Source: Alphaproteobacteria bacterium UBA6149 (lineage in GTDB: Bacteria; Pseudomonadota; Alphaproteobacteria; Rickettsiales; UBA998). From it: a DNA stretch of 64,000 bases. Location of the stretch: the NCBI GenBank assembly GCA_002423155.1, contig DIUV01000048.1, positions 1 through 64,000 on the forward strand. Direction: 5' to 3'. Shown piece after piece: positions 44,338-54,200 of this stretch (the stretch's first letter is position 1; each line of letters starts with the position of its first letter). The notes under the pieces are model-generated. The model was not told where the DNA came from, made no database searches, and saw nothing but the letters and a program-made list of their open reading frames with translations. The translations under genes and the position numbers were made by a program.

Positions 44338-46431
44338 TTACTCCGCAATTACGCCAAAATCGGCAACTTTATTCACCAAATCACGGATATTTCCTAATAA
44401 ATTCAATCTATTGGTGCGAATGTTGGGGTTTTCATCATTTACCATGATTTTTTCAAAGAAAAGATCCAAACTATCCCGTAATCCAGCGAAGATTTCTAGC
44501 GCTTGGGTGTAATCTTCTTTTTCTAAGGCGGCTTGGCTGCTAGTTTTGGCTTTTTCTATTTTTGCATAAAGTTCGCGTTCTGCTGCTTCTTTGAATAAAT
44601 CTGGGTTTACTTTGCCGTTATAAAGTTGGTTATCTTTTTTCTCAGCACTGGCGACGATGTTGGCGGCGCGGCGATAGGCGGCGAGTAGGTTTCCGCCTGT
44701 TTCTTGGGCAAGAAATTCTTGCACGGCGTTTAAGCGCAATACTAAGTCGATTAAATCCACGCTTTGGGTGTTTTTCCCAAGCACTGCTTCGATTAAATCA
44801 TGGCGGATATTTTGTTCTTTTAAAATAACGCGCAAACGGTCTAAGAAGAAATTGGATAATTCGGCAATTAATTCTTCTTTAGTGCCAGTTTTTAATAGTT
44901 CTTTTGGGTATTGGCGTAAGGTCTGCGTTAGCACTAAATCTAACTTCATCCGTAAATTTTGTTCCAAAATTATGCGCAAAATTCCCAATGCAGCGCGGCG
45001 TAGGGCAAAGGGGTCTTTGGAGCCGGTGGGTTTTTCACCTGCGGCGAAAAGTCCGACCAAGCTATCTAATTTATCTGCCAGAGCAACGCAAATGCTGACT
45101 GGGGCGGTGGGGAGGCCGTCTTCTGCGCCGTTAGGTTTGTAATGGTCGCGGATAGCGTCGGCTACTTCTGGCGATTCTTTTTGTTCCAGCGCATAATAAC
45201 GCCCCATAACTCCTTGTAATTCTGGGAATTCCCCCACCATGCCCGAGGCTAAGTCAGATTTGCAAAGTTGTGCGGCGCGTTCTACTTTTTCTAAATCCGC
45301 AAAAGGAACAAATACCGCGAGGAAAGTTGCAAGTGAGCTAATACGGCTTACTTTTTCGGCAACTGAGCCTAATTTGGCGTGGAAAATAATTTTTTCTAAA
45401 TCGGACTGCCAGCTAGCAAGATTGCGTTTTCTATCTTGATTCCAAAAGAAGCGCCCATCTTCTAAACGTGCACGCAAAACTCGTTGATTTCCATGGATAA
45501 TTGCTTTGCCGCCATCATTAGCAGTGATGTTGGAAACCGTGATAAAGCGGTTAGCTAATTTGCCATTTTTATCTAAACAAGCGAAATATTTTTGGTGATG
45601 GCGCATTTCCAATACGGGTACTTCTGCGGGTAAGTCCAGGAAATCGCTGGAAAATTCTCCCATCAGGCAAATTGGCCATTCTACCAGACCAGTTACTTCT
45701 TCTAATAAACCTGCATCGGCGCGCAGAGTTAAATTTTGTGCGCTGGTTAGCACCTGTGCTTGTTTTGCAATCAAATCACTGCGTTTTTTCGCATCGGCGA
45801 TAACATAATGTTTTTCTAATATTTCTTCGTAGGTTAAAGGGTCATTGATGATAATTTCACCCTTGCTTAAAAAACGGTGTCCCTCGGTGAGGTTAGCAGC
45901 AGTTAAATGCCCGAATTCTATAGGAATAATCTGGTCATTTAAAATACATATCATACGGCGTAAAGGGCGCACCCAATGCATATTATAAGCCCCCCAACGC
46001 TGGGATTTTGGCCAAGGGAAATCTTGTAATATGTTCTCTATCAGTGGTTTAAGAGCTTGAGCAGTAGGCTGACCAGCTTGCTTTATAATGGCAAAAAAGA
46101 ATTTGGTGCCATCTTTTTCCTGCACATCTAATTGCTCTTTGCTTAAACCAACCGAACGACAAAAACCTTCAATTGCACCCACAGGAGCATCTATCTTGGG
46201 GCCTTTACGTTCACTTTCCAAGCTTGGTTGCTCATCTGGCAATCCTTCTACCCGAATTGCTAAGCGGCGCGGAGTGACAAAACCTGTGATTTTTGCGTAG
46301 GGCAGACGGGCATCGTTTAAAGCTTTGCTCAAGCGGTCTTGCAAGGTGCTAAGAGCATTATTTTGCATCCGCGCGGGGATTTCTTCGCTGAATAGTTCGA
46401 GAAGGAAATTATTCTTGGTGGTCTGCTGCAT
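44338..46431 (-). CDS. glyS: Glycyl-tRNA synthetase beta subunit
   Basis: GlyS pairs with GlyQ in the tetrameric bacterial GlyRS and binds the tRNA. The 697-residue protein starts FLLELFSEEIPARMQNNAL, the family N-terminus. It has FVTPRRLAIRVEGLPDEQP and PVLEMRHHQKYFACLDKNGK in the middle, and ADKLDSLVGLFAAGEKPTGS and DPFALRRAALGILRII near the HD-like domain. It ends in the anticodon-binding DALR-type region. It follows glyQ but panD stands between them. Confidence 0.96.
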   Translation of the reverse strand: MQQTTKNNFLLELFSEEIPARMQNNALSTLQDRLSKALNDARLPYAKITGFVTPRRLAIRVEGLPDEQPSLESERKGPKIDAPVGAIEGFCRSVGLSKEQLDVQEKDGTKFFFAIIKQAGQPTAQALKPLIENILQDFPWPKSQRWGAYNMHWVRPLRRMICILNDQIIPIEFGHLTAANLTEGHRFLSKGEIIINDPLTYEEILEKHYVIADAKKRSDLIAKQAQVLTSAQNLTLRADAGLLEEVTGLVEWPICLMGEFSSDFLDLPAEVPVLEMRHHQKYFACLDKNGKLANRFITVSNITANDGGKAIIHGNQRVLRARLEDGRFFWNQDRKRNLASWQSDLEKIIFHAKLGSVAEKVSRISSLATFLAVFVPFADLEKVERAAQLCKSDLASGMVGEFPELQGVMGRYYALEQKESPEVADAIRDHYKPNGAEDGLPTAPVSICVALADKLDSLVGLFAAGEKPTGSKDPFALRRAALGILRIILEQNLRMKLDLVLTQTLRQYPKELLKTGTKEELIAELSNFFLDRLRVILKEQNIRHDLIEAVLGKNTQSVDLIDLVLRLNAVQEFLAQETGGNLLAAYRRAANIVASAEKKDNQLYNGKVNPDLFKEAAERELYAKIEKAKTSSQAALEKEDYTQALEIFAGLRDSLDLFFEKIMVNDENPNIRTNRLNLLGNIRDLVNKVADFGVIAE

Positions 46432-46448
46432 CTTATTCTCGATAAATA

Positions 46449-46799
46449 TCAGTTTGTTGCTTTGTTTTTGTTATCCACATGTACAATTGTTGGTTGCCAT
46501 TGTTTTGCCATCTCCGCCTCTAATCCTACATAAGCGCAGATGATTACTAAATCACCGGGTTGTACTAACCGAGCGGCGGCTCCGTTGATTTCTATCGCAC
46601 CACTACCTGCGGGTGATTCAATTACGTAAGTTGAAAAACGCTCGCCATTGTTAATGTCGAGTATGTCCACGCGCTCATTTGGTAATAAGCCTGCTTTATC
46701 CATCAATGCTTTGTCAATTCCGATGGAACCTTCGTAAGTGAGGTTGGATAAAGTCACCGTTGCGCGGTGAATTTTACATTTTAAGAGAGTGAGGTTCAT
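46449..46799 (-). CDS. panD: Aspartate 1-decarboxylase
   Basis: PanD makes beta-alanine from aspartate for pantothenate and CoA. The 116-residue proenzyme has the self-cleavage site Gly24-Ser25 in [11 protein letters not shown], where Ser25 becomes the pyruvoyl group. [10 protein letters not shown] precedes it, and [20 protein letters not shown] and [14 protein letters not shown] follow. It overlaps the end of glyQ by 4 bases (ATGA) and is followed by glyS. No panB or panC is in the window. Its place inside the glyQS pair is unusual. Confidence 0.95.
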   Translation of the reverse strand: MNLTLLKCKIHRATVTLSNLTYEGSIGIDKALMDKAGLLPNERVDILDINNGERFSTYVIESPAGSGAIEINGAAARLVQPGDLVIICAYVGLEAEMAKQWQPTIVHVDNKNKATN

Positions 46800-47704
46800 G
46801 CAGCTTCCTCTTTTATTCCTTTGTTTTCTAATAATATAGCGCAGCTTCCCCGCGCCAATGCGCGGACTCTGCCAATATAGGCGGCGCGTTCAGTTACCCC
46901 AATTACCCCGCGTGCGTCCAGCAAATTAAAGCGATGGCTAGCTTTTAAGCATTGGTCAAAAGCGGGAAGTGGCAGTTTTTTTTCTAATAATTGCTGACAT
47001 TCTTTTTCCGCATCGACAAACTGGCGTAATAATGCATCTGTATCCGCATATTCAAGATTATAGGCGGAAAATTCTACTTCATTTTGCTTGAACACTTCGC
47101 CATAAAGCACAGGTTTTTCGGTGTTATTCCATTGTAAATCATAAACATTTTCTACGCCTTGAATATACATCGCCAAGCGTTCTAACCCGTAAGTTATCTC
47201 ACCCGAAACTGGGCGACATTCAAAGCCGCCCACTTGTTGAAAATAAGTGAATTGGGTGACTTCCATCCCATCACACCAGACTTCCCAGCCCAGTCCCCAA
47301 GCGCCTAAAGTGGGGCTTTCCCAATCATCTTCTACAAAGCGAATATCATGGGCATTCGTGTCAATTCCCAGCTCACGCAGTGACTCCAGATATAATTCCT
47401 GGATATTATCTGGTGAAGGTTTTAAAATCACCTGAAATTGATAATAATGCTGCAAACGATTGGGGTTTTCGCCATAACGTCCATCTTTCGGGCGGCGTGA
47501 AGGCTGCACATAGGCGGCGTTCCAATGATCTGGACCCAGTGCACGTAATGTAGTAGCCGGGTGAAAAGTTCCCGCGCCCACTTCCATGTCGTAAGGTTGC
47601 AAGATAACGCAACCCTGACGCGCCCAGAAATGTTGTAAAGTCAGAATAATCTCTTGAAAAGAAAGAGGGGCTTGAAAAGAAAGCGGTTTTTTATGGATGG
47701 TCAT
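46796..47704 (-). CDS. glyQ: Glycyl-tRNA synthetase alpha subunit
   Basis: GlyQ holds the class II active site that makes glycyl-adenylate. The 302-residue protein has [60 protein letters not shown] and the catalytic motif 3 region [15 protein letters not shown]. Length is normal. The N-terminus repeats PLSFQ twice ([13 protein letters not shown]), a small local duplication. It leads the glyQ-panD-glyS unit, and algH lies upstream in the same direction. Confidence 0.97.
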   Translation of the reverse strand: MTIHKKPLSFQAPLSFQEIILTLQHFWARQGCVILQPYDMEVGAGTFHPATTLRALGPDHWNAAYVQPSRRPKDGRYGENPNRLQHYYQFQVILKPSPDNIQELYLESLRELGIDTNAHDIRFVEDDWESPTLGAWGLGWEVWCDGMEVTQFTYFQQVGGFECRPVSGEITYGLERLAMYIQGVENVYDLQWNNTEKPVLYGEVFKQNEVEFSAYNLEYADTDALLRQFVDAEKECQQLLEKKLPLPAFDQCLKASHRFNLLDARGVIGVTERAAYIGRVRALARGSCAILLENKGIKEEAA

Positions 47705-47719
47705 GATATTTCCAAAGAT

Positions 47720-48376
47720 TTAAGCGTGTCCAGCAAAAGCTGAAAAACGGTGCATATTTACACCGATGGTGCTGGCGGCAAATTCCCATTTATTTTCATC
47801 ATTATGCATAAAAATCAATTCGGGAGTGGCGGGTACGGTAATCCAGCTATTAGCTTCAATCTCTGCTTCTAACTGTCCTGCCATCCAACCCGCATAGCCA
47901 ACTACCATCATGCGGTCACGCGGACCGCCACCAGTGGCAATTTCTTTTAATATTCCTAGGCTTGCAGTGATGGCAAGCCCGTTTTCGTTAGTTAGACTGT
48001 CGGGATATAAACAATCAGTGCTGTGGAGAATAAAGCCACGATGCTCATCCACCGGACCGCCATGATAGACTTTTAGTTCGCAATCTTCATCAGGATTTTC
48101 AATTTCTAACTGTTGAAAAAGGGCGGAATTATCAATAAATTCTAATGGCTTATTGATGATAAGCCCCATAGCCCCTCGAGAATTATGGGTGAAAAGATAA
48201 ATTACTGACTGATTAAACAAATCGCCATTAACATTAGGGGTAGCAATCAGCAATTGCCCTTCTAAATAACCAGATTTTTCTAATGGATGGCTAAAATCTT
48301 TATCAACACGCCAAGAGATTAAATTAATTGAATCCCGTACATTATCTTTTCGGATGATATTATCTTTTTGGCTCAT
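47720..48376 (-). CDS. UPF0301 (AlgH/YqgE) protein
   Basis: The 218-residue product matches the YqgE/AlgH family: LEGQLLIATPNVNGDLFNQS at about residue 38, YLFTHNSRGAMGLIINKPL, ELKVYHGGPVDEHRGFILHS, and a final MVVGYAGWMAGQLEAEI. The biochemical role is not known; AlgH was linked to alginate control in Pseudomonas. It may share a transcript with glyQ, whose start is 16 bases past its stop. Confidence 0.9.
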   Translation of the reverse strand: MSQKDNIIRKDNVRDSINLISWRVDKDFSHPLEKSGYLEGQLLIATPNVNGDLFNQSVIYLFTHNSRGAMGLIINKPLEFIDNSALFQQLEIENPDEDCELKVYHGGPVDEHRGFILHSTDCLYPDSLTNENGLAITASLGILKEIATGGGPRDRMMVVGYAGWMAGQLEAEIEANSWITVPATPELIFMHNDENKWEFAASTIGVNMHRFSAFAGHA

Positions 48377-48520
48377 TTTTCTGCGTTCTCGCTTGGTTTA
48401 CAGACTATAATAGTAGTGATTTGTCGGCTGTTTTGCAAGGTGGTTTTTAAATAATTATTTTAGTTGAAAAAATTTTCAAATTTTCATCAAACAGTCACAT
48501 TTCTATATTAGTCTGCAAGT

Positions 48521-49870
48521 ATGGAGATATTGAACACACAGATGTCTGGAGCGAATAACCCTGCAAATAATGGATTTGCGGGCGAGGCGACGCAGTCGGA
48601 AAAAAACTCTAATAATCAAGAGCAAACCGACGCTACATCGCCTTTACATAGCCAAGTTTATAGCGAACCACGCATGACTTCTGCTTATTTCCGCCGCTGG
48701 GTTCCTTTTGCGGCGGCGCGTTATATTCCTCGTGGTGCTAAAATTGCCGCAGAGGGTGTTTTTAAAATTATTGACGATAAAAAAATTATTGAGGGTGCAA
48801 ATCGGTCTGATAAGCTCCGCAAAAACATGTGGAATGAGAATAAGTGGGATTTTGCTTATGATGCTATCTTAGGTGGGTGCAGTCTTTTGCTTACCAAATC
48901 ATTTGCTGACCAAGTATTAGGTGATATAAAAAATACCTTTGCTGAGGCAGTCGCTTTTGAAACGGGCAAAAACCCACATGATATAAGCAAAGATGATTTG
49001 GAAAAAAGCGATAATAAGCTCGTGCAAGATACCATGCACAATTACAAAACCAAAACTAATGCTCGTTATATGACTGACGCGGTGTTTTTTGGTAGAGCGC
49101 TAGGATTTTTGCCCGTTCCGTTTGCTTCCGCACTAGGTTATACTCCTTTTGGAGGGGAATTGGGGATTGGTATAAAAGCACTAACACTATTCACCGAAAT
49201 GTCTTCCAAAAAAACCACTATATTTGAAGATTTAATTCAATTTATTGACCGCAAAGTGGGGCACATGCATGGATTGGGCGAACGTGTAACCTCTTCTGAT
49301 TTGATGGATATTTACCAAAAATACACTGTGGATCGCGATGCCAATGGGCACTTTAAAGATATTACCGTAAAAGAAAAAGCTGATGCTATGGATTGGCAAA
49401 AAGCCGAGCCTATTTTTGCGCGAATGGCGGAATTGATGAATCATAGCTACAAATATAAACATTCCGCCAATTCGTCGGAAGAAGCGCAAAACTTTTTGTT
49501 GCCGAAATTTTTATATCTGCTTGGGCATGATATGATAAATCCCTATAAGCCTGAAGAAACCATGGCATATATAGAAGCGGCAAATAGTCTGGGAATGGAA
49601 GCAGTGAAAAAAATGCACATGTCAATTGAACATGGGGCAGATTTAGATGTTTTATTATCTCGGTTTGGTATAAATATTGACCATGCTTTTCAAACTATAA
49701 ATATTCCTGCCACTTACAAAACCAATATTGAGAACCAAGCAGTTGCATCCTCATCACTTGCCGCTACGAGCATGTTAAATACTGTTCCATCTCCTAAGAT
49801 ACAGGATGTAGTATCACATGGACGAGCATCCAACGATGATTTCCATCGTTTAGTATCAGGGCTTAATTGA
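48521..49870 (+). CDS. Unknown protein, 449 residues
   Basis: No family is recognised. The first 60 residues are polar and low complexity. Hydrophobic segments lie near residues 112-128 (FAYDAILGGCSLLLTKSFA) and 185-225 (FFGRALGFLPVPFASALGY). The rest is helical and charged. Its general style (disordered start, a few weakly hydrophobic segments, charged helices, disordered end) resembles the 473-residue gene at 28567, but no long common block is visible. Both may be lineage-specific, possibly surface or host-interaction factors; this is a guess. It stands alone on the plus strand. Confidence 0.6.
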   Translation: MEILNTQMSGANNPANNGFAGEATQSEKNSNNQEQTDATSPLHSQVYSEPRMTSAYFRRWVPFAAARYIPRGAKIAAEGVFKIIDDKKIIEGANRSDKLRKNMWNENKWDFAYDAILGGCSLLLTKSFADQVLGDIKNTFAEAVAFETGKNPHDISKDDLEKSDNKLVQDTMHNYKTKTNARYMTDAVFFGRALGFLPVPFASALGYTPFGGELGIGIKALTLFTEMSSKKTTIFEDLIQFIDRKVGHMHGLGERVTSSDLMDIYQKYTVDRDANGHFKDITVKEKADAMDWQKAEPIFARMAELMNHSYKYKHSANSSEEAQNFLLPKFLYLLGHDMINPYKPEETMAYIEAANSLGMEAVKKMHMSIEHGADLDVLLSRFGINIDHAFQTINIPATYKTNIENQAVASSSLAATSMLNTVPSPKIQDVVSHGRASNDDFHRLVSGLN

Positions 49871-49886
49871 GTTTATTGATGCCTAA

Positions 49887-50180
49887 TCACATAGTGTTTT
49901 TATTTTCTGTACCATATTTTTTTAAAATATCTAAAATTGGTAAATAGTCCAAATTACTTGGAACTTCCTTGCCCACAATCCATTTCCAAATATCTGCGTC
50001 TTGTTCTTCTAACAATTTTTCAAACAAATCTAGCTGCCCAGGATTAAAAACTTCCAAATGACTATCGGCAAAATAGCCCAAAATAACATCAGTTTCCTTG
50101 CATCCACGATGCCAGCTACGATATTTCAGTCGTTTTATACGAATTTCAGGAGCAACTTCGGGGGTGTTTTCAATCATCAC
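49887..50180 (-). CDS. sdhE: Succinate dehydrogenase assembly factor SdhE
   Basis: SdhE (DUF339) helps attach FAD to the SdhA flavoprotein. The 97-residue protein carries RLKYRSWHRGCKETD at residues 17-31, with the RGxxE motif needed for flavinylation, and then LGYFADSHLEVFNPGQLDLF and QDADIWKWI, both typical. It is near recG, an arrangement common in alphaproteobacteria. It is transcribed toward the unknown gene at 48521, 16 bases from its end. Confidence 0.93.
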   Translation of the reverse strand: MMIENTPEVAPEIRIKRLKYRSWHRGCKETDVILGYFADSHLEVFNPGQLDLFEKLLEEQDADIWKWIVGKEVPSNLDYLPILDILKKYGTENKNTM

Positions 50181-50274
50181 TTAAGGCTAACCTTTTTTTA
50201 ATTAATTGCGTCTATTATAATCTGTAAGTGTTTTTAAGCAAGCTGCTCTTGTGGCGTAATATGGAAAATAATAT

Positions 50275-51156
50275 ATGGAAGCCTATTTTCGTAAAAATGA
50301 CCCTATGTTATTGGTGAGCCAGAATAACACTACGAAAAGCTTAACCATCGCTGATTTTAATGAAGCGCTTATAAATTTATTATTGCAAGATGAGTCATTA
50401 AAAAACTCTGATTTTATAAAGATATTGCCAGAAAAAATTGCCGCAGCCATTAGCGAATATGTAGATTTTGAAGAAGATGGGGTAGATTTACAAGAAGTTA
50501 TCGAAAAAATTAGAAATTTTAATGTGCTAAATAAAACAGGTAATAGTTTACCTGTAGATTTGTCCATTCTGCGTGAAGATTCAAAAAACCGTAACTTATT
50601 ATTCAGAATTATTCTAAAAGACCCACTTATTCGTAAAAAAGAAGATTCTGTGCGGGCAACCGTAGCAGATAATTTTCGTGGGCATGAAGTGCTAGACCAA
50701 GAAACAAGTCTGCCTAATCGCGCATCTTTTGCCAAAAACCTAGAATTAGCTGAGTTTTATTCCTCTGCCAAACAAGTTCCCTCTGCTTTTGTTTATATAA
50801 GGTTAGATGGTTATAATGAGTTAGAAAATAGTAATCGCCATATAATATTAGAGAATATAGTAAAATCTCTGCGTGGGGGATTACGTTTTGGCGATGCCGT
50901 AGGAAGAATTGCCGACGATGCTTTTGGGGTTTTGTTGGTAGATATTAAAAGCAGCGTTATCCGTATGGTAACTAATCGCTTGAGATTTTCTATTTTAGAA
51001 AATTTACGCAGCAATATCCAAGATTTACCCGAAGAGCTAAATCTAACTATAATTTTCACCGAAATAATTGGTGGAGAAGATTTGTTAAACGAGGCGCAGG
51101 AGCGATTGCAAGATGTGGCGGTAGGTAGTATGTTGCCTTTGCATGAGACCCGATGA
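50275..51156 (+). CDS. Degenerate GGDEF-domain protein
   Basis: The 293-residue product has an N-terminal PAS-like region (about 10-110). A GGDEF-fold domain starts at DQETSLPNRASF (141-152), equal to the usual D-x-L-T-G-L-x-N-R-x-x-F. The active-site loop reads ADDAF at 213-217 in place of GGDEF, so diguanylate cyclase activity is not expected. It may bind a nucleotide or act by protein contact. The gene overlaps recG by 14 bases, so it is translated with it. Confidence 0.78.
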   Translation: MEAYFRKNDPMLLVSQNNTTKSLTIADFNEALINLLLQDESLKNSDFIKILPEKIAAAISEYVDFEEDGVDLQEVIEKIRNFNVLNKTGNSLPVDLSILREDSKNRNLLFRIILKDPLIRKKEDSVRATVADNFRGHEVLDQETSLPNRASFAKNLELAEFYSSAKQVPSAFVYIRLDGYNELENSNRHIILENIVKSLRGGLRFGDAVGRIADDAFGVLLVDIKSSVIRMVTNRLRFSILENLRSNIQDLPEELNLTIIFTEIIGGEDLLNEAQERLQDVAVGSMLPLHETR

Positions 51157-53272
51157 ATTATTTCCTTTATTTGCCCATGTTGATACTATTAAAGGTATTG
51201 GCAAAGGTTCTTGCTGTGCTTTGCAACGTTTATTTCGCGGACGTGCAGGGGAGGAGACAAACCCCAGTAATATGCCGATTGTGCGCGATTTGTTGTTTCA
51301 CTTGCCCGTATCATTATTAGACCGCCGAGCATCTCCCTTATTGACCGAGGCGCAAGCAGGGCAGGTGGTTACTATATTATTAAAAGCCGATCGCCACACC
51401 GCGCCTAGTTCTCGTCGTGCTCCTTATAAAATCACCTGTAGCAATGATAGTGGAACCGTAGAATTAGCTTTTTTTAATGCCGACCCACATTGGGTAAGTA
51501 AACAATTCCCCTTTGGTGCGTGGCGAGCTGTTAGCGGAAAATTAGAATTATTTGATGGACGCTGGCAAATGCCACACCCTGATGTTATTGCTCCTGCAGA
51601 AGAAATTGAGAAATTAAAAACGGTAGATCCAATTTATCCGCTCACCGCAGGATTATCTAGCCTTCGTTTGCATGGCTGGATAAAACAAGTGGTAAGCAAA
51701 TTGCCCCGTCTGCCCGAATGGCATGATGCGGGTTTTATGGGCGAGCATAATTTTCCCCGTTGGCATGAGGCTTTAAAGCAAGTACATAATCCCCAAAATG
51801 CGGATAATTTATCTCCATACGATAATATCCGCCGTCGCTTAGCAGCGGATGAAATCCTTGCCGACCAGTTAGCCTTAGCAATTTTACGTCAAGATGTTGT
51901 TAAAGATAAAGGTGAGATAATTCCCTTAAGTGCTTTAAGTAAAAAGATAGAAAGCCAATTATCTTTTGCGCTTACCCAAGGACAGCAAGCAGTGCTGCAA
52001 GAAATTCGTGATGATATGTCGAGTGGGCACCGCATGTTACGTCTGTTGCAAGGCGATGTAGGTAGTGGAAAAACTATCGTAGCATTATTAGCCATGCTCG
52101 ATATTGTGGGTATGGGGGCGCAAGCCGTATGTATGGCGCCTACCGAAATTTTGGCGCGGCAGCATTTTGCTAGTTTTTCTAAGATGTTAGAGCCATTTGG
52201 CATAAAACCCGTATTAGTCAGGGGCGGTATGCGCTCAAAAGAACGTGCAGAAGTTTTAGCAGATATTGTCAGTGGAGAAGCTAAAATAATCGTCGGCACG
52301 CATGCATTATTCCAAGAGGGGGTGGTTTTTCAAAAATTAAGTCTGGTGGTAATCGACGAACAGCATCGTTTTGGCGTGTTGCAACGTATGGCTTTGGCAA
52401 ATAAAGGCACGCAACCGCATTTATTATTAATGACCGCCACCCCGATTCCGCGTAGTTTGAGCATGATGCTATATGGCGATTTAGAAAACTCCCAACTCAA
52501 AGAAAAACCGGCTGGTCGGCAGGAAATTATCACCAGGGCTTTGCCGGTAAACCGTGCGGAAGAAGTAATTAATAGCCTTCAACGCAACCTGATTAGTGGT
52601 ACTCGCGCCTACTGGATTTGCCCGTTAGTGGAGGAAAAAGAAGAAATCGAAGAAAATACGCTTCCCATAATGGCAGTAGAAGAACGCTACCGCATATTAT
52701 GCCAATTCTTTCCGGGAAAAGTCGGGCTAGTGCACGGAAAAATGAAAGCCGCCGAACGCCAGCAAGTCATGCAAGCTTTTAAAGATGGCGAATTATCCTT
52801 ACTGGTTGCCACTACGGTAATTGAAGTTGGCGTAGATGTGCCCGAGGCTACTATTATCATCATTGAGAACGCCGAACGCTTTGGATTGGCACAACTGCAC
52901 CAATTACGTGGTCGGGTCGGGCGCGGCAATCAACAATCTAGTTGCTTGTTATTATACCAACCTTTTTGCTCCAACGTCGCCAAAGAACGCCTCAAAGTAA
53001 TGCGTGAACATAATGACGGATTTTTAATCTCCGAAGAAGATTTACGCCTGCGTGGCGGCGGCGAAGTACTCGGCACACGCCAAAGCGGAGTGCCAGAATT
53101 TGTATTTGCAGATTTATTTGAGCATAAAGATTTAATAGAATTCATCCGTATAGATGTAAAAAATATTTTAGCACGCGACCCTAAATTAGAATCACCCAGA
53201 GGGCAGGCTTTACGGGTTTTGTTGAGTTTATTCGGACATGATCGGAATGTGGGGTTGCTGGGGGCGGGTTAA
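51143..53272 (+). CDS. recG: ATP-dependent DNA helicase RecG
   Basis: RecG remodels stalled forks and branch-migrates Holliday junctions. The 709-residue protein has the N-terminal wedge/OB domain (about 40-150) and then the helicase core, with Walker A GDVGSGKT at 304-311, MAPTEILARQHF, the DEQH box in VVIDEQHRFG near 405, MTATPIPRSL, and VATTVIEVGVDVPEATIIII and QLRGRVGRG in the second lobe. Length is normal. It overlaps the upstream degenerate GGDEF gene. Confidence 0.97.
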   Translation: MRPDELFPLFAHVDTIKGIGKGSCCALQRLFRGRAGEETNPSNMPIVRDLLFHLPVSLLDRRASPLLTEAQAGQVVTILLKADRHTAPSSRRAPYKITCSNDSGTVELAFFNADPHWVSKQFPFGAWRAVSGKLELFDGRWQMPHPDVIAPAEEIEKLKTVDPIYPLTAGLSSLRLHGWIKQVVSKLPRLPEWHDAGFMGEHNFPRWHEALKQVHNPQNADNLSPYDNIRRRLAADEILADQLALAILRQDVVKDKGEIIPLSALSKKIESQLSFALTQGQQAVLQEIRDDMSSGHRMLRLLQGDVGSGKTIVALLAMLDIVGMGAQAVCMAPTEILARQHFASFSKMLEPFGIKPVLVRGGMRSKERAEVLADIVSGEAKIIVGTHALFQEGVVFQKLSLVVIDEQHRFGVLQRMALANKGTQPHLLLMTATPIPRSLSMMLYGDLENSQLKEKPAGRQEIITRALPVNRAEEVINSLQRNLISGTRAYWICPLVEEKEEIEENTLPIMAVEERYRILCQFFPGKVGLVHGKMKAAERQQVMQAFKDGELSLLVATTVIEVGVDVPEATIIIIENAERFGLAQLHQLRGRVGRGNQQSSCLLLYQPFCSNVAKERLKVMREHNDGFLISEEDLRLRGGGEVLGTRQSGVPEFVFADLFEHKDLIEFIRIDVKNILARDPKLESPRGQALRVLLSLFGHDRNVGLLGAG

Positions 53273-53381
53273 AGATGGTTTTTGAAGAAAAAATCGCAAT
53301 AATTTACGTCAATGAATTTATTGACTTAAACAATATACGCATATATAAGAACACCCTTTTTACCATTAAAGGAATTTTCCA

Positions 53382-53516
53382 ATGAAACGTACATTTCAAC
53401 CAAGTAATTTAGTTCGTAAACGCCGTCATGGTTTTCGTGCGCGTATGGCAACTGTTGGCGGTCGTAAAGTTATCGCTTCTCGCCGTTCAAAAGGTCGTAA
53501 ACGTTTAAGTGCATAA
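53382..53516 (+). CDS. rpmH: 50S ribosomal protein L34
   Basis: The 44-residue product begins [20 protein letters not shown] and ends in [12 protein letters not shown], a complete L34. AAAGGAATTTTCCA lies before the ATG. It is followed by rnpA 4 bases later, the classical order rpmH-rnpA; yidC and yidD do not follow. Confidence 0.98.
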   Translation: MKRTFQPSNLVRKRRHGFRARMATVGGRKVIASRRSKGRKRLSA

Positions 53517-53520
53517 AATA

Positions 53521-53910
53521 ATGATTGGTCGCTTGAAAAAACGCCGTGAATATTTGGCGGTAGCGGCGACTGAGAAAAGATTTGTAACTCCTTCTATGGT
53601 GCTGCAATATCGGGTTAATCCTGATGAACAGGCGCCAGCTTTGGTGGGATTTACTGTAACTAAGAAGATGGGTAATGCGGTGGCACGCAATCGTATTCGT
53701 CGCCGCCTGAGGGAGGTGGCGCGTTTGGTGATGCCTGAAATGGCGCGTGCTGGGCATGAATATGTGGTGGTTGGGCGCCAAAACGCCAAAGAATTGCCTT
53801 TTCCTGCTTTAATCAAAGAATTCAAATTTGCCCTCGGACGGGTTAATAACGGAGTATCCGCCACTCCTCGCCCTGATGGGTACAAAGGGAAAAAGCGTAA
53901 AATTAAGTAA
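53521..53910 (+). CDS. rnpA: Ribonuclease P protein component
   Basis: RnpA assists the RNase P RNA in maturing tRNA 5' ends. The 129-residue protein starts GRLKKRREYLAVAATEKRF and has the RNA-binding motif GNAVARNRIRRRLREVARL. The ATG at 53521 is chosen; a GTG at 53509 inside rpmH would add four residues. It has a basic tail (GYKGKKRKIK). A palindromic repeat follows. Confidence 0.95.
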   Translation: MIGRLKKRREYLAVAATEKRFVTPSMVLQYRVNPDEQAPALVGFTVTKKMGNAVARNRIRRRLREVARLVMPEMARAGHEYVVVGRQNAKELPFPALIKEFKFALGRVNNGVSATPRPDGYKGKKRKIK

Positions 53911-53933
53911 AGTGAACAAAATATTATAAAGAA

Positions 53934-54112
53934 CCCTACACGACAGTATTATTAACAATATAATTTTCATAATATAACAGTAAGTTATATGTGTAAGCTA
54001 TCCATTGTCATGCCGCCGCAGGGCGGTATCCATGTCTATCAATTAGCTGTTAAGCCAATGGTTTGGCATGGATACCGCTCTACAGCGGTATGACGACGGA
54101 TAGTGCTGATAT
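53934..54112. repeat. Composite palindromic repeat, copy F
   Basis: The left end is CCCTACACGACAGTATTATT. The core palindrome (TGCCGCCGCAGGGCGGTATC ... ACCGCTCTACAGCGGTATGA) lies at 54001-54102. The right part is GGATAGTGCTGATATATA. It fills the gap between rnpA and gltX, and may end the rpmH-rnpA transcript. Confidence 0.75.
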
Positions 54113-54200
54113 ATAATTCTAATTTGATGTTTTAGTAAAAACCCCCAAATTAGCTATTACTAAAATCGTCCGACAAAATTTTAAGAAAGCAAAATAATCT

